NCBI GenBank assembly: GCA_023055505.1
Contig: JALIRH010000007.1
Location: forward strand, 13,643,773-13,707,772
DNA: 64,000 bases
Reading direction: 5' to 3'
DNA from: Callipepla californica brunnescens
Lineage: Eukaryota; Chordata; Aves; Galliformes; Odontophoridae
Below the pieces are notes generated by a model. The model was not told the origin of the DNA, did not search any database, and saw only the letters and a program-made list of their open reading frames with translations. Positions within the stretch are counted from its first letter, which is position 1; each line of letters begins with the position of its first letter. A program made the translations under genes and the position numbers. Positions 12,404-23,956 of the stretch are shown here, piece by piece.

Positions 12404-12617
12404 CGTGAAAGGAAGAAGCTTTGAGAGAAGCAGTACTGTAAAACTTCTGTATGACACATTTGAAAAAAATGATTAAGTATGTTATGTAAACACTTTGTCT
12501 TAGTGCTCCGAAGAGGAAGGAGCTCTCTGCTCCCATCTTCTGGTAAGCAGCAGGAAATCTGCTTCTGTCTGCTGTATATTTAATTAGAGCTACGTCTGGA
12601 CAGAGGCTCTCAGTCTC
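12404..12617 (-). other. Possible minus-strand exon, 214 nt
   Basis: On the minus strand, ATTCTCTCAG precedes an open stretch of 71 codons that ends at CACG|GTAAGA, a good donor. The translation starts ETESLCPDVALIKYTADRS and contains a hydrophobic run (VYITYLIIFFKCVI) that could be a membrane segment. It is not recognised. The frame also continues on both sides of the splice sites, and chance is a real alternative. Confidence 0.2.
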
Positions 12618-15600
12618 CTGAGAGAATAGATCGTGCACAATAAGTTATATCTGTGCTAAAAAGTACTTCTGTGCACTGATAGATGGATGCCTGGATGTGA
12701 CTCCCAAAATCTTTGGATATAGCTTTAGAAATCACATGTAAGGTTCCGAAAGGAAAAAGAGTTTCTCCCCCAGTTACTGAAACCTCTCAAGGGAATGAAA
12801 TGCTACAGGTTAGCACAGGCGACCTTTTGCCAGAATACCCCGCAGAGCTGCATGGTCCCAGTGGATTTAGGGGACAGAAACAAGAGGTACTCCCCGAAAC
12901 ACTGACCAACCTAGCCACTTACACCTATATGCTTGAAGGTGAGGTTTTCATTGATATCAAAATGTTAACAAGGTTAGACAGCTGAAAAATAACTAATGTC
13001 ATAATACCCTCTTTGTGTTACTATACCAAGCAGATAACTGTTTTTAAAAATATCTATTAATGCCACATCAGAGTTGAGTTTTCTCAAGGAGATACAGGAT
13101 GTGCTTTTCCTCAGTAAGGTCTTCCTTGATCTGTGTCCTTAAGATTAAAAGACATCACCCATGTAGCTTCTCTGCTCTGTCACAGAGGAAGACAGCTACC
13201 TTCCTGCACTGCCTCCCCAGTGATGCCTGATGGCTTGCCTGTAAAAGCCGTAATTGCCTGTGCAAACAGAGAACTATGGAACAAGGGCTGATGATCTTCC
13301 TGAGCACATACTGAGCTCCTGTCACCCTGCTTGCTCTTCAGCAGAAAAGGAAAGAAGAGGAACAAAAATCTACTCAAACTTCATCTGAGTTCTGCATTTC
13401 TTTATGTAGTACCAGCAAACTGTAAGCACCTGGCAACCTCAGCCTCTTTTGCAGTTAACCAGGCAATGAGATTTTAGAGTATTTGTGATTATATTCTCAG
13501 CAAGATACCATAAATTCCTGCTTAAAAGAAAAAGCTGATTTTTTTATTTTTTTCATTACATTTGTTCTTAGGTAACGGCTGAAATTAATGAAATTGCCTA
13601 TTTTTATCTTATGCTCTCTGTTAATATAAAACAGTTATAATGATTCTAGGCTGCTTATCAGGTTTTTTTTCACCTAGGTAAGGCAGTAACGGGTAGGTAG
13701 AGGCATAAATAAACAATGGAAACCAATATCATTAAATTTTTTTGCAACGCATAATAATAGTCGAGAGTTGGTATTACCTTATTTTTTAAGTTTAACTCAT
13801 CTTTTTCCCAGTAGGTAACTCGTTATCTGGATCAGAGCTAGCATACATAAAGGTATACAAGCATTAGTGTTGCTTCCATTATGTGTGTTGATTAGGGGCT
13901 CACTATTAGAATTGCAAGAGCTGTAAATGTAAGCATTGAATGTTGTAATCTGTCTTCCAAATTCTAATTAATTCTGTTTCTTCAGCTTGATTTAAGACAC
14001 CATTTACTCAAAATGGAAAGAAAAGTTCATATAAATGTCCCAGAATACCATCAACACAATGTGAATTTTTTGGTTTAAGTTGAAGTCATGTACTTTACTC
14101 TTTTCTACAACACATACCAATGTAATATTTGAGTAGTATAGTTGGAAAAAATACTCCTTATACAAAGGGGTAAAAACTATTTTCCACACTGTATCTCATC
14201 CATTGCCACTTCATTTTCATCTTCACCTGGAACTGGAAAAATATTTTGTCCATTTCTTACACACATAAATGAATAGTCTTCATTCTACCTGTCCTGTCAG
14301 AGCATAATTCCCCAAATCTTTTATCTCAAATTCTACCTTCCTATCACTGGATATAACCTTACTGCTACTTGAAGCAAAGACACAAGACAAGCCCTAACCC
14401 CAGTGGGCTGCAGTGAAACAAGCAAAGAAAAGCAAAATCAGCTCAGAGTATTTAAAGTGCAGCTGTGGCGGAAATGAGGAAGGAAGGAGAAATGTAGGAG
14501 GATGAGTAAGAAAACCAGAGATGTGTATGGAAACTGCGGAATTTTCTCAGGGGATTTCTCCACCTCACAACACAGAATGCTGGTTAGTTTTTACAGCTAC
14601 AGCATAATGATAAAAACTCTGTGTATTTCCCACAGTGTAGGTTTCACCCACACATCACTGGTCTCTGTGCAAAAATGTAAGTACACTGAGTAAGCTAATA
14701 AATGTAGATATCTGCTATTTACTGTAAACAACTTTAACTGATAGCTATGAGTCCTGGCAGGAGATATGATTCTTCTAGTTAGTGAAGGTTAGGGCAAACT
14801 GCAATGTTTTCCTGGGCTCAACTTTCTTACAGGAAAAGAGGCTTTGCAATTGGCCTAATCTTTTGAGCTCTCGTGCAACTCTCTGCTGCTTTGTTCTCAC
14901 AGGATGTTTCTCAGCAAGCAAACATATTTATAGTAAATACGGAAAGATGCAAAATTAGATTTCATCTGCCTTGCTGATACTGTGACAAGATACACAAGCA
15001 CTGAAAGGAATGTCTTCATATTGGCCCAATTGCATTAAGCCTCCATTTATTTTAAGGAAGATACCCTCCACTTCCTGAAAAGGAGAACCTTAAAATTTTT
15101 CAACAAAAGTTCCAAATATTAAGGAAAACAAACTTGTATTTAGATCTGAAATATAGGTGTAATAATCTTAAAAGAGCTGGTTATAGCATCCACAAACAAA
15201 ACTCCATAATTTTATCCACATTACTCTTTGATTATATGTTTGCAATCACATCCCGAAGGAATTTTAATGGAGATTCTTGTTGAGAACATGTGGTGATTAT
15301 TAAATAATAATAAAAAAATATTGTAAGTAAATGAACCAAACAAACCCAGAAGTATCCCTGGGCACCAATTGGTTTTATAAAAAAGATGAAGTTCATATTT
15401 AGTCACAGAACTCTTTTTCACAGGCTAGCAGACGGAGATCAAGTGTAGGCTGTGGATCCAGAAACTCTGCTTGGACAACACTGTGTCCAGATGTGCTTTT
15501 TGCAAAATAGTGTCCAGAAACAGAGGTTCGGAACTAAGAACTCAGTTAGGATGAGACATGAAGGCTCAAATTAAAGTGCCTCCTGTTTCTCAGGAGGCAA

Positions 15601-16299
15601 AATGCTAAATGAAGGCTGATAATCTTTCTTCAAATCCTCTCCATACCTCTTTGGGTAATAATATGCAGAAGTACCATGTGAAAATGAATGAGAACCACAG
15701 GCAGAGCGATGTGTAACAAAATATTACTAGGCTCATTTCTGTGTATTAATAAAAGTTTTATCCATTAGAATGAGGATGGGGAGAAGAACCTGTAGTAACA
15801 TGCAGTATTGTAGTGGGAGTCTAAATAGGTGGGAGAGTAAACAAATAACCTTAGCCACATATAAATGTTAAGGACTTATTTTGGCTTAGCTGGACATGAA
15901 ACCTCATGACCCATTGGCAATCCACATCTGCAGAATGATTTATTTTCTGGATGTTTGAAGATGCAGCAATCAGTCCAGCCAATTCTTACTCTTTCTCCTT
16001 AGGTATTCAAAAGCAAGATATAAATTTATCTTATACCACCAAAAATGAATTTAAAAAGTAAAATATTGCTATGTGTATGAAAATAGACATAATGTTTATA
16101 CTTTCAAAATGGCAAAATGATAATTTCAAGCAGAAATATAGCTTATTAGTAGATTCAACATCAGCAAGTATTCAATTATGGTGGTTTTTTTTTTTCATTG
16201 AAATTTTTATCTCTGTCAAATAAAGTTACGTGTACTGGCTCTCCCTTAAGTTTCCATTTGTGTCAGGACATCCATGGAAAGGCTACAACGATCTTTGCA

Positions 16300-16382
16300 T
16301 GAAGGGATGGTGGTGGGAGGATGGTTGGACTAGATGATATTGTAGGTCCTTTCCAACCTAATGAATCTATGAATCTATGAAT
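16300..16382 (+). mobile_element. CR1 3' tail, young GAATCTAT type, plus strand
   Basis: GGGATGGTGGTGGGAGGATGGTTGGACTAGATGATATTGTAGGTCCTTTCCAACCTAAT is followed by two GAATCTAT octamers plus GAAT. The 3'UTR and tail type match the long copy at 55299-56665, so this is the same CR1 subfamily. It is severely 5'-truncated, with about 80 bp left. Confidence 0.93.
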
Positions 16383-17240
16383 ACAGTGATAATGTAGGTG
16401 TGGGGAAGCTTTCAATTATTCACTGAACACAAGAAATGACAGCTGCTCTTTTACTCTGTCTCCTTACTCTACTGCTGAATCATCCCATATGGATGTCACT
16501 GTATTGCACCCCCATGCAATTCTCGAGGAGAGAGCTCTGAATTACTGACAGGTACCCCCATAAAGATTTTATAAAGGAATCATCAGTTTCTCCACGTCAG
16601 TGTTGACTTTGAACTTGTAGCATACAAAATCTCTAAGAAGTGTGGAATAAATTAGCTATGACTCTAGCTATAAGAGTCATAGAATTGTTGCAAACCTAGC
16701 ACTGTCTCAGTCTTTATAAAGGTGATTATGCAAAGGATATATATGAATGTACTCAGAAATTTTTTGCTTTGTGACAGAAATTAATGATTTAGGCAGTGTA
16801 GTGGTGCCAGCACCATATGTGTCATGCTTTGATAAAATTGAATGCTTAATTCCAGTTCACTTAATGGAATGACTTGTACACAGAAAGTATGGAGTTCTTT
16901 TCATATTACATATAAGTGCTGTTTTGGAAAACTGCCATATTTCAAAACAGTTCATGAGCAGAAAAAAAATTAGAGTTCAGTATTTAAGTTATGACAAAAA
17001 AGGAAAGTCCATACAATGAAGGCCTTCTGTGTGCAGTTCCATGATGAGGTTGCTCTATGACCTTACACTGTGCGCCGCTCAAGGCTCAGAAAAGCCCCTG
17101 GACATTTTCACTTTATTAATACGATAGATTTTAAGGAACTGACCAATAGCAGTTAGTGAACTAGCCAGTGCTAGGACACTACTAAGACACCCCTTAGACC
17201 ATTTTGCTGCTGCAGCAGTGCTCATTCCCTGCTGGAGCAG
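16383..17240. other. Unique AT-rich sequence
   Basis: No gene recognised. The last 50 bp carry imperfect palindromic GCTGCTGCAGCAG/CTGGAGCAG motifs next to a CR1 insertion point. Confidence 0.5.
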
Positions 17241-17249
17241 GGCTCATTC
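17241..17249. repeat. Target-site duplication copy 1 (GGCTCATTC)
   Basis: GGCTCATTC occurs at 17241-17249 and again at 17647-17655, exactly bordering the CR1 copy between them. Confidence 0.6.
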
Positions 17250-17646
17250 ATTGATTGACTAAAGGAACTGGGATTGTTTAGTCTGGGGAAGAGGAGGCTG
17301 AGGGGATACCTTATTGCTTTTTTAAAACACCAGAAATGTGATTGCAGCAAGAGAGGGTTTGGTCACTTCTCACTGGGGACTGGTGACAGAAGAAGAGAAG
17401 TGGCCTCAAGCTGAGCCAGGGGAGGGTCAGGTTAGATATCAGGAAGAATTTCTTTACAGAAAGGGTTATAAAGCACTGGAATAGGCTCCCCAGGGAGGTG
17501 GTTGAGTCACCATCCCTGAAAGTGTTCAAAAACAATCTGGATGTGGTGCTCAGGGACATGATTTAATGGTCGGTTATTAGAGTTAAGGTAGTTAGGGAAT
17601 TGATGATCCTGAAGGTCTTTTCCAACCTGAGCTATTCTGATTCTAT
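17250..17646 (+). mobile_element. CR1 LINE, 3' 400 bp, plus strand
   Basis: Reads as the end of CR1 ORF2 (…GGAACTGGGATTGTTTAGTCTGGGGAAGAGGAGGCTGAGGGG…, …CAGGTTAGATATCAGGAAGAATTTCTTTACAG…, …CCCCAGGGAGGTGGTTGAGTCACCATCCC…) and the 3'UTR to …CCAACCTGAGCTATTCTGATTCTAT. The frame is broken. The copy is flanked by 9-bp direct repeats (GGCTCATTC), which fixes both ends. CR1 usually leaves no or very short duplications, so this is unusual. Confidence 0.93.
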
Positions 17647-17655
17647 GGCTCATTC
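17647..17655. repeat. Target-site duplication copy 2 (GGCTCATTC)
   Basis: Exact match to 17241-17249, directly after the CR1 tail. Confidence 0.6.
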
Positions 17656-17760
17656 CTTGAAAAACTGCATGCACACTACATGGAAAGAACTAATTTAAGC
17701 TGCTGCAAGGAAATGTTATTGAACAGAATTTTCATGAAAGATATGCAGATATTACTCCCA

Positions 17761-17963
17761 GGGAAGGGAAGGGAAGGGAAGGGAAGGGAAGGGAAGGGAA
17801 GGGAAGGGAAGGGAAGGGAAGGGAAGGGAAGGGAAGGGAAGGGAAGGGAAGGGAAGGGAAGGGAAGGGAAGGGAAGGGAAGGGAAGGGAAGGGAAGGGAA
17901 GGGAAGGGAAGGGAAGGGAAGGGAAGGGAAGGGAAGGGAAGGGAAGGGAAGGGAAGGGAAGGG
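17761..17963 (+). repeat. Perfect (GGGAA)40 pentanucleotide tract
   Basis: Forty uninterrupted GGGAA units plus a final GGG. All 203 bases are purines on this strand and all pyrimidines on the other. The open frames across it on both strands (Gly-Lys-Gly-Arg-Glu repeats and Phe-Pro-Ser-Leu-Pro repeats) exist only because the repeat has no stop, so they are not genes. A homopurine mirror repeat of this length can form triplex DNA, and its GGG runs could form G-quadruplexes. Confidence 0.99.
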
Positions 17964-18491
17964 TGTTATCAATCTTTGGTACTATGAATGTGAACATTCA
18001 CATGAATATGAAAAGCAGAAAACTTTAGTTTTTAAACAACAACAACAAAAAAAAAAGAATGAAAATGAATAGTACTTTTTACATACATTTTGGAATGTAA
18101 AAAGTTTTTGCTCCTGATTGGAAATAATATCTCAATTTCACACTCTTCCACTACTGAGTATTTTTCTGGCATTTAGAGTAAATGCTGTTGAAAGAGAAAT
18201 GCTGAAATCTTCAGTTTCTATAGAATTTATGTATCACAGCACTTTTCTATATATGTGATTTGAAATATCAGTTAGACGGAGTAGAAAACCTAAAAAGAAG
18301 TAGCTCATAAGGTTGATACATCTGCCTTAGACATGCAGCCACAGGAAATATCAAGCCCCTTAAGTATATATGAGTAAAAACAGAGACTCAAATTGCATGA
18401 CTTTTGCAAGGTGGAGCCTTACAGTTGCCACTGAAAAGCACTTGCTGCCTTCCATCAAGAGGCAGAGCAGAATGAATTTTTTGCTCTATAG

Positions 18492-18549
18492 GATGGAGGA
18501 GTGGATGGAAGCACAGAGGGATGGTAATATTTGTGCAGCCAGAAGTGCA
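18492..18549 (+). other. Weak candidate exon, 58 nt
   Basis: TTTTTTGCTCTATAG precedes an open segment ending at GTGCA|GTGAGT. After one split-codon base it encodes MEEWMEAQRDGNICAARSA. It is helical and acidic at the start and not recognised. The donor is good and the acceptor moderate. Confidence 0.17.
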
Positions 18550-18809
18550 GTGAGTAACCTAGTCTGTAATTTACGCAATTTGTAACTTCTGTCCTTAGTT
18601 CTTTTTCTTTCTATTGCACCTTAAAGATATTCTTCATTTTGTGTATTTGCTAGGATGCAAGCAACATCCTGAAAACTTGTGCTATAGTCTGTACTTAATC
18701 AGTAACATGTCTGCAAAACAGAATGGGAAGTGATAGACAGTTTAGATTCCCAAAGAGACAAGACTTTCCTGGATTCATTCTACTCCACTTTTCTCTTCAC
18801 TGCCTGCAG

Positions 18810-18859
18810 GAAGATCCAAATGTGACTTCAATGCTTGGATGTAAATGAATATCTTGCAG
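18810..18859 (+). other. Candidate non-coding exon, 50 nt
   Basis: A strong acceptor (CTTTTCTCTTCACTGCCTGCAG) is followed 50 nt later by a strong donor (TTGCAG|GTATGT). All three frames contain stops, so if used it would be an lncRNA or untranslated exon, or an alternative terminal exon. Confidence 0.25.
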
Positions 18860-21245
18860 GTATGTAAAATTAAATAAGATGTCTCTCTCTGAAGTTGTCC
18901 TTTATGAGCTGACAAGTAATATGTGTTTTGTGCCATATTGCTTTGCAGTGGCACAGTTATGGTTCAGGGCATAAGAACTCTTTAAAAATGTCTTCTTCAT
19001 AATACTTTTCATGCAGCAAAATGGAGGATGTGTGATATCAGCCATAGTACCCACTGTATGTGCCAACTTTCCTTTCTGTGAATGGCTGGTTAAGTCACAA
19101 AAATATTTCTTCAAATCTAGAGGAACCTTATGAATTTCTATACTAATAATAGAAACTCACTTTTTAGCAGGAATGACATTATTAATTGATGGTTTAGGTC
19201 TATGGTCAGTTAAATAATCAGAAAAGAGTGAACTCATGCAAAGGAAATTACATCAAAATACAGAAAATTATTGTTGTTCCTATGTAAATTAAATAAATTT
19301 ACTCTGCAAGGCATGTGTGCTTTGTTGCAGTTGGGCAAAGAGAATAGTTATTCAAGGCCATTCATGTCATGTACTATTTCTAAATGACTCTTTCTTTTTC
19401 TTTCTTGCTTGCTTTCTTTCTCCTCATGGAATGTCATCTGCATGCTACTTTATGTACCATGTTTATAAATGATTGAATTTGCCTCAATTATATTGTTATA
19501 ATATTCATTATTTACATAGTTTATAAGAAATATTAAATAGTAAGGAAATGTTAGTATGATATCTGAGCTGTAAGACAACACAATCTTAGGCAAAATTTAG
19601 ATGTCTGCCTCTAGGTCCCACAAGAATAATAAAAATATTTCACTCATGTCCAGGTTCCTAAGCCCAACAGCTATACTGAATTATTTTATAATAAACAAAA
19701 AGTAAAAGGATCAGAAGTGTAAAACACAGATGTGATTTAAATTATTCCAAATCCACTTTCCCTAATGTTGTTTGTATGACTGAAGTGTCCTGGAATCATC
19801 TCACTTACTACAAGACAAAAGCCAAGTTCAGAGGCAGGCTGTCCAAACCACCTGGCTTTCTCTAGCTCACATGCTAGTTAGCAAAGTTTTCTACAAAAAA
19901 TGATTAATTTTCTTCAAATTGGAACAACATTTGGAGCTCCTTTTTTCAAGATCTCGCAACAAGCTCTCTGCATGAGAGGAATTCATTTCTCATCCCATTT
20001 CACCCATTAATCATCTTCAGATTAGTGTTCACTGTACTGCATCAAGATGGTTGATCTGATTTGTTCCCTGTCAGCTAGTTGCATATCCAACCTACATTGG
20101 CAAATTCCTGCTTAGGTTGTCTTCTTTGTTCCGGATGGACCTGACTATTATTAAGGACCAATGAACCCTGTATTCCCTTCCTTCAGTTCCACTGTGATTC
20201 TGATGTTCTAGAAACATTAGGGTTGGATCCACTGGAATGTTCGCCCAAAGCTCCCATATGTGTGCAGTAGAAAGCTCTGAAGGTTTACTGAAACTTGAAA
20301 TTTTTTTGTTATTTCTATTACTTGATTATAACATCTGATGGTTGCCAAAAATACCTTACTTACTGATATCTTCTTTATAAAGGAACAGTGTGTTCTAAAG
20401 AAATTGTCAGGAATGACTGATGTAAGTTAAAAAAAAAAGTTCTTGAAAAATGCACTGCAGTTATGCAGTTATGCACTGCTGCATTACATGAATATATGGG
20501 GATTTTTGTTTCCATGCTTCATATACAGCAATGTTTCCGTGTCTTCCTATCACTTGAATGATATGTTCCAAGATTTTTATCTAATTTTTATCTTGAAAGC
20601 AGCTGAAATTGTGTCTCTAGACGTTACCAAATAACCAAGGCATTCTGTCATCGGGCAGCATAATTCTCTGGAAAGGGAAATTATTTCCTGTACCTTATTT
20701 ACATATTTCTAATGTACAATGATAATGTGAGCTGATGTTGGTTTCCCACTTAGGAACAAATAGATCAAAATCTCTGCTGGCACTAACTCCATTCACTCCC
20801 ATCAGTCAACCTCCTGGGAGTCTTACCAGAACAATTTTGGGTCTTGGTGGGTTTGTCACTTTTACTATAAAAAATTATTTATCCCACAGGAATAGTGTGA
20901 GAATTATGGTCAAAAATTGACATAACCTTTCTTCTGTGAGCTTGAGAGCACAGGCAGAAATATGTTTCTTCTAAGAGAACTAGTAACGTGCTTGTTCTCT
21001 TAAGTACGTGCTAGCAGGATACTCATGCTTTTAAGTGAATAATATAATCCTTGTACATTCAACATTAACATTTTAAGGGCAGCTTATGTATTCTGAAGAT
21101 GAAACTTGTAGAAATAAAAAGCAACGTAACACTTAAGCTAGTGGCTCAAAACATTTAGAGACTTAGACACTTCCAAGTAGGGCGGCTCAAAATTAAACTC
21201 TTTCATAGGACTAAATTTAAGTTATATAAATAATTTAATAAATAA

Positions 21246-21287
21246 AAATTATATTTATATTTATATTATATTTATATTTATATTTAG
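21246..21287. repeat. (TTTATA)n-like AT repeat
   Basis: Irregular repeats of TTTATA/TTATAT over about 40 bp. Confidence 0.85.
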
Positions 21288-22544
21288 TGTCTTCAACCTT
21301 ACTTCACCGTATGTTCAGTTTTAGTCCTCCTCATAGAACACTCAAACTTGAGCAGAATGGAAACCAGTTCATAAAGTAAAAGCACATGTGAATTGCTATA
21401 TAGCTGACATGGGAACATACCCTGAAACCCATAATTTGTAGCTGGATAGAAACAGGCAAAATGTAGTTCTGAGCATAGTGATGACAGTGACTCTGGAAAA
21501 AATTTATAGCTAGTGGTTGTGAATGTACGTATTCACCTTTAAGTTTTTTAATATTGTACATGTGTCCATGTAGTCCCAAATGTTGACCTCCACAATCACA
21601 CAGAAGGAAGGAGAGGAAAATAAAAGCAAAAAAAATATATCCTGCAAAAAAACCCTTTTATTTCTCAAGGGTGCCCAGGGCAGTTTATATATCCAAACAC
21701 TGGAGTATGAAATGTGAGTTCCCTCATTCTTTTTCCCTGTGCATCATTAAAGGCCAAATCCAGTTAGCCTTTTCTTAGGATTCATTCCCTTGAGTCTTTT
21801 ACAAGTCGATTCTGTGATATCCTATTTCAAGAATTTCCCATTTGTTCAAATGAGGCCTCATTAACACTAGATGAAGTCCTGCAATAACTTCATAACTCAG
21901 TAGATGTGTTCTGGGATTTTGTTTGCCCTGTTTTTGTACAGCAAAATAACGTGCAGATGGTTTATTATATGCAATCACTCCCAGTTCCCTTCCCTGACCT
22001 ATGTCCTATGACATTAACAGTAGATCTCAAGTAAACCTCAAGTGCATTAACATTTGAGAGTTTTCATTTTAGCAGTCATACAGTCTCAGTGAGAGACTTT
22101 CATTCAAAACAGCTCACATCCACAAGTAAACTTTCTCATTAATGTTCCTTAAAGGTCAGGGAGATGATGAAGGAAAAATACTGTAGTAATAATTAATAGT
22201 AACTGTTTATATTTAAAAGCAATTTTACTCTCAATATTCTAAAATATATTAAATTATGATAAATAGAAACATTTGTGCTTTGGATGGCTTATTGTAGAAA
22301 AACATTAGTGAAACAATTGTGAATAATCTGCTGGACTACAGAGTGCATCATCAATTTAACATTGTTTTAAGTTCCCACTAAAATATTGTTGATTTTTTTT
22401 TCTCCTGAGCATGATGGAAGGAGTCCTGGTACAAAGTCAGACCTAAGTTAATGTGACACTTCTCAAAATGGGGACTCTGGGGACTCAGAAATGGCACAAA
22501 ACTGGTGATTTTTTTGGCATAAGCTTTGTGCAAGCTATTATGCA

Positions 22545-22606
22545 AATTTTTTTCTTTTTTTTTTTTTCTTTTTTTTTCTTTTTTTTTCCTTTTTTTTTTT
22601 TTCTTT
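22545..22606. repeat. T-rich tract with C interruptions
   Basis: About 60 bases of T runs separated by C or CC. Confidence 0.9.
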
Positions 22607-23375
22607 GTATGTGTTTCTGGAAATGTTCCACTCTTCCCTGAAGAATAAATTAGTTTTCTTATTCAACTGTTGACCTTGATAGATAGCAAGCAGCATTTCT
22701 TAATGTAAAAGTAATTTACACAACTTGCCATGCTCTCACAAGGAAATGGGAGCATTATAAAAATACACTTCCAAAAGAGACAGAATATATACTTTCCATT
22801 TCCCTGCAAGGGCCAGTAGTGTGAATGACCCAGCAGTGAAGTAACAACCTTTGACAAGTGACATTCAGCATCACGGTATGCAGGCAACCAGATAGCGTGA
22901 AAACAGCTTAAGAACTAAAGTCTACACAAACTAATCACTGCAGGTCTACCCAGGAAAGCGATTATCCTGGAAATCCCCTTCTTGCTGAACAGATCCTTTC
23001 TTTAGTCCTACTCCACAACTGGAAAGTTATCATTGACTTTAGCAGACTGAATAGGGTGTAATTCATATTTAGATCTATATGCTTATGCAAGTGACAAAAC
23101 CCAGTTCTTGTTGCATGCTGCTCCTTTCAGCAGTACAGAGCCAACAAAGGGGTCTGTGAGAGGGATGAGATAGCAGGCAGGCTTGTGCTTCATCAGCAGA
23201 TCTGTCTCCTCCACTCTGATTGCAGTTTCCTTATGGCTGCTGATGATTATGAGCCAGGAAAAATCACAGCTGTTGTTCCAAAAGCCCTTTTAAAACAGAG
23301 TAAATCCAATCATATCGCTGGCAAGACAATTAACTTGAAATGATCTGATGCTGATTTTGTAGGCTTTCTTTTTAG

Positions 23376-23519
23376 ATGCTATCAAATAGAAAGCTCAGGA
23401 ATAAGGATCTACGTTATAGGCACCCCATTTACATCCACTGCTTCAGGAGCAGAAAGAAATACTCCAGCTGTCCTTATACTTGTTTTAATTCATTCAGTAC
23501 ACAGATTTTAGAAATGTTG
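23376..23519 (+). other. Candidate exon, 144 nt, open in phase 0
   Basis: GGCTTTCTTTTTAG precedes an ATG-initiated open segment of exactly 48 codons, followed by TTG|GTAAGG. The translation (starting MLSNRKLRNKDLRYRHPIY) is basic and cysteine/tyrosine rich and is not recognised. Symmetric phase and both splice sites fit an internal exon. Length alone is within chance, and the frame closes a few codons into the intron. Confidence 0.25.
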
Positions 23520-23951
23520 GTAAGGATCCAAGACACTCTCTGACTGAGTGTATAGAAACAGATACGTTGTTTTGATATATGCAGGCTGTATGTATACAGA
23601 TAAATACAAGAGACATTAGATCTGCAAATTCCTTTTAATTATGATTTCACCTCATATAAAATTAATTTTTCTAAATATATCATCTCATTCTTCAGTGTGA
23701 AATTAAATTTAGGGACATAGGAATGATAGAAGGAGATTTGTGAGCTTGAGCAGAAAAGTAGGGATGTCTTGAAAGACAAGAAAATTAAGGAAGCAAAGGC
23801 TATTGCAATGCTGCCACTTACTGCCTAAACAGGAAAGAGGTTATTTTCTGTTTTCTAGTGCAGTATAATTGCTCAGACCATAAACATAAGGTTGTATTAC
23901 TGTTATAAGACCTGCAGTACCAGGAAAATTGCTTGTAATTTCTGTCTCTAA

Positions 23952-23956
23952 GAGCC
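23952..23956. repeat. LTR target-site duplication, left (GAGCC)
   Basis: Identical to 24501-24505 on the other side of the LTR. Confidence 0.85.

Larger units (their letters stand above)
10959..16299. other. Unique AT-rich sequence with simple repeats
   Basis: Contains an (AAAT)n microsatellite at 12146-12173, an A-rich tract at 12265-12284, a low-confidence candidate minus-strand exon at 12404-12617 and a plus-strand 90-aa frame at 12713-12985. That frame is relatively GC-rich, has a donor-like GAAG|GTGAGG near 12941 and no recognised domain. Otherwise nothing recognisable. Confidence 0.5.
17964..23956. other. Unique AT-rich sequence with a few candidate exons
   Basis: Simple sequence includes a CT-rich tract near 19386-19425, an AT hexanucleotide-like tract at 21246-21287 and an interrupted T tract at 22545-22606. 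Three segments with splice-site pairs (18492-18549, 18810-18859, 23376-23519) are listed separately. The stretch 22930-23375 is less AT-rich, free of recognised repeats and contains binding-site-like words (TTATGCAA, AACAAAGG, TGATTATGAG). It could be regulatory, but I cannot show this. Confidence 0.5.

Noticed and set aside
12713..12985. 90-aa plus-strand frame with donor-like site inside
   Set aside because: No domain and no clear acceptor. Could be part of an unrecognised repeat. Left as sequence note only.
13986..14078. Acceptor TTTCTTCAG followed by 30 open codons and a stop
   Set aside because: No polyadenylation signal close by, no homology recognised. Such combinations occur by chance in AT-rich DNA.
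14636..14676. 41-nt segment between TTTCCCACAG and GTAAGT
   Set aside because: Very short, acceptor mediocre and two frames open, so no coding signal.
15421..15450. AGATCAAGTGTAG, resembling U2 snRNA
   Set aside because: Only about 13 bases match and the rest of U2 is absent.
17676..18072. Long open frames of Gly-Lys-Gly-Arg-Glu and Phe-Pro-Ser-Leu-Pro repeats
   Set aside because: They are produced only by the (GGGAA)n microsatellite, which is open in all frames. Not a protein gene.
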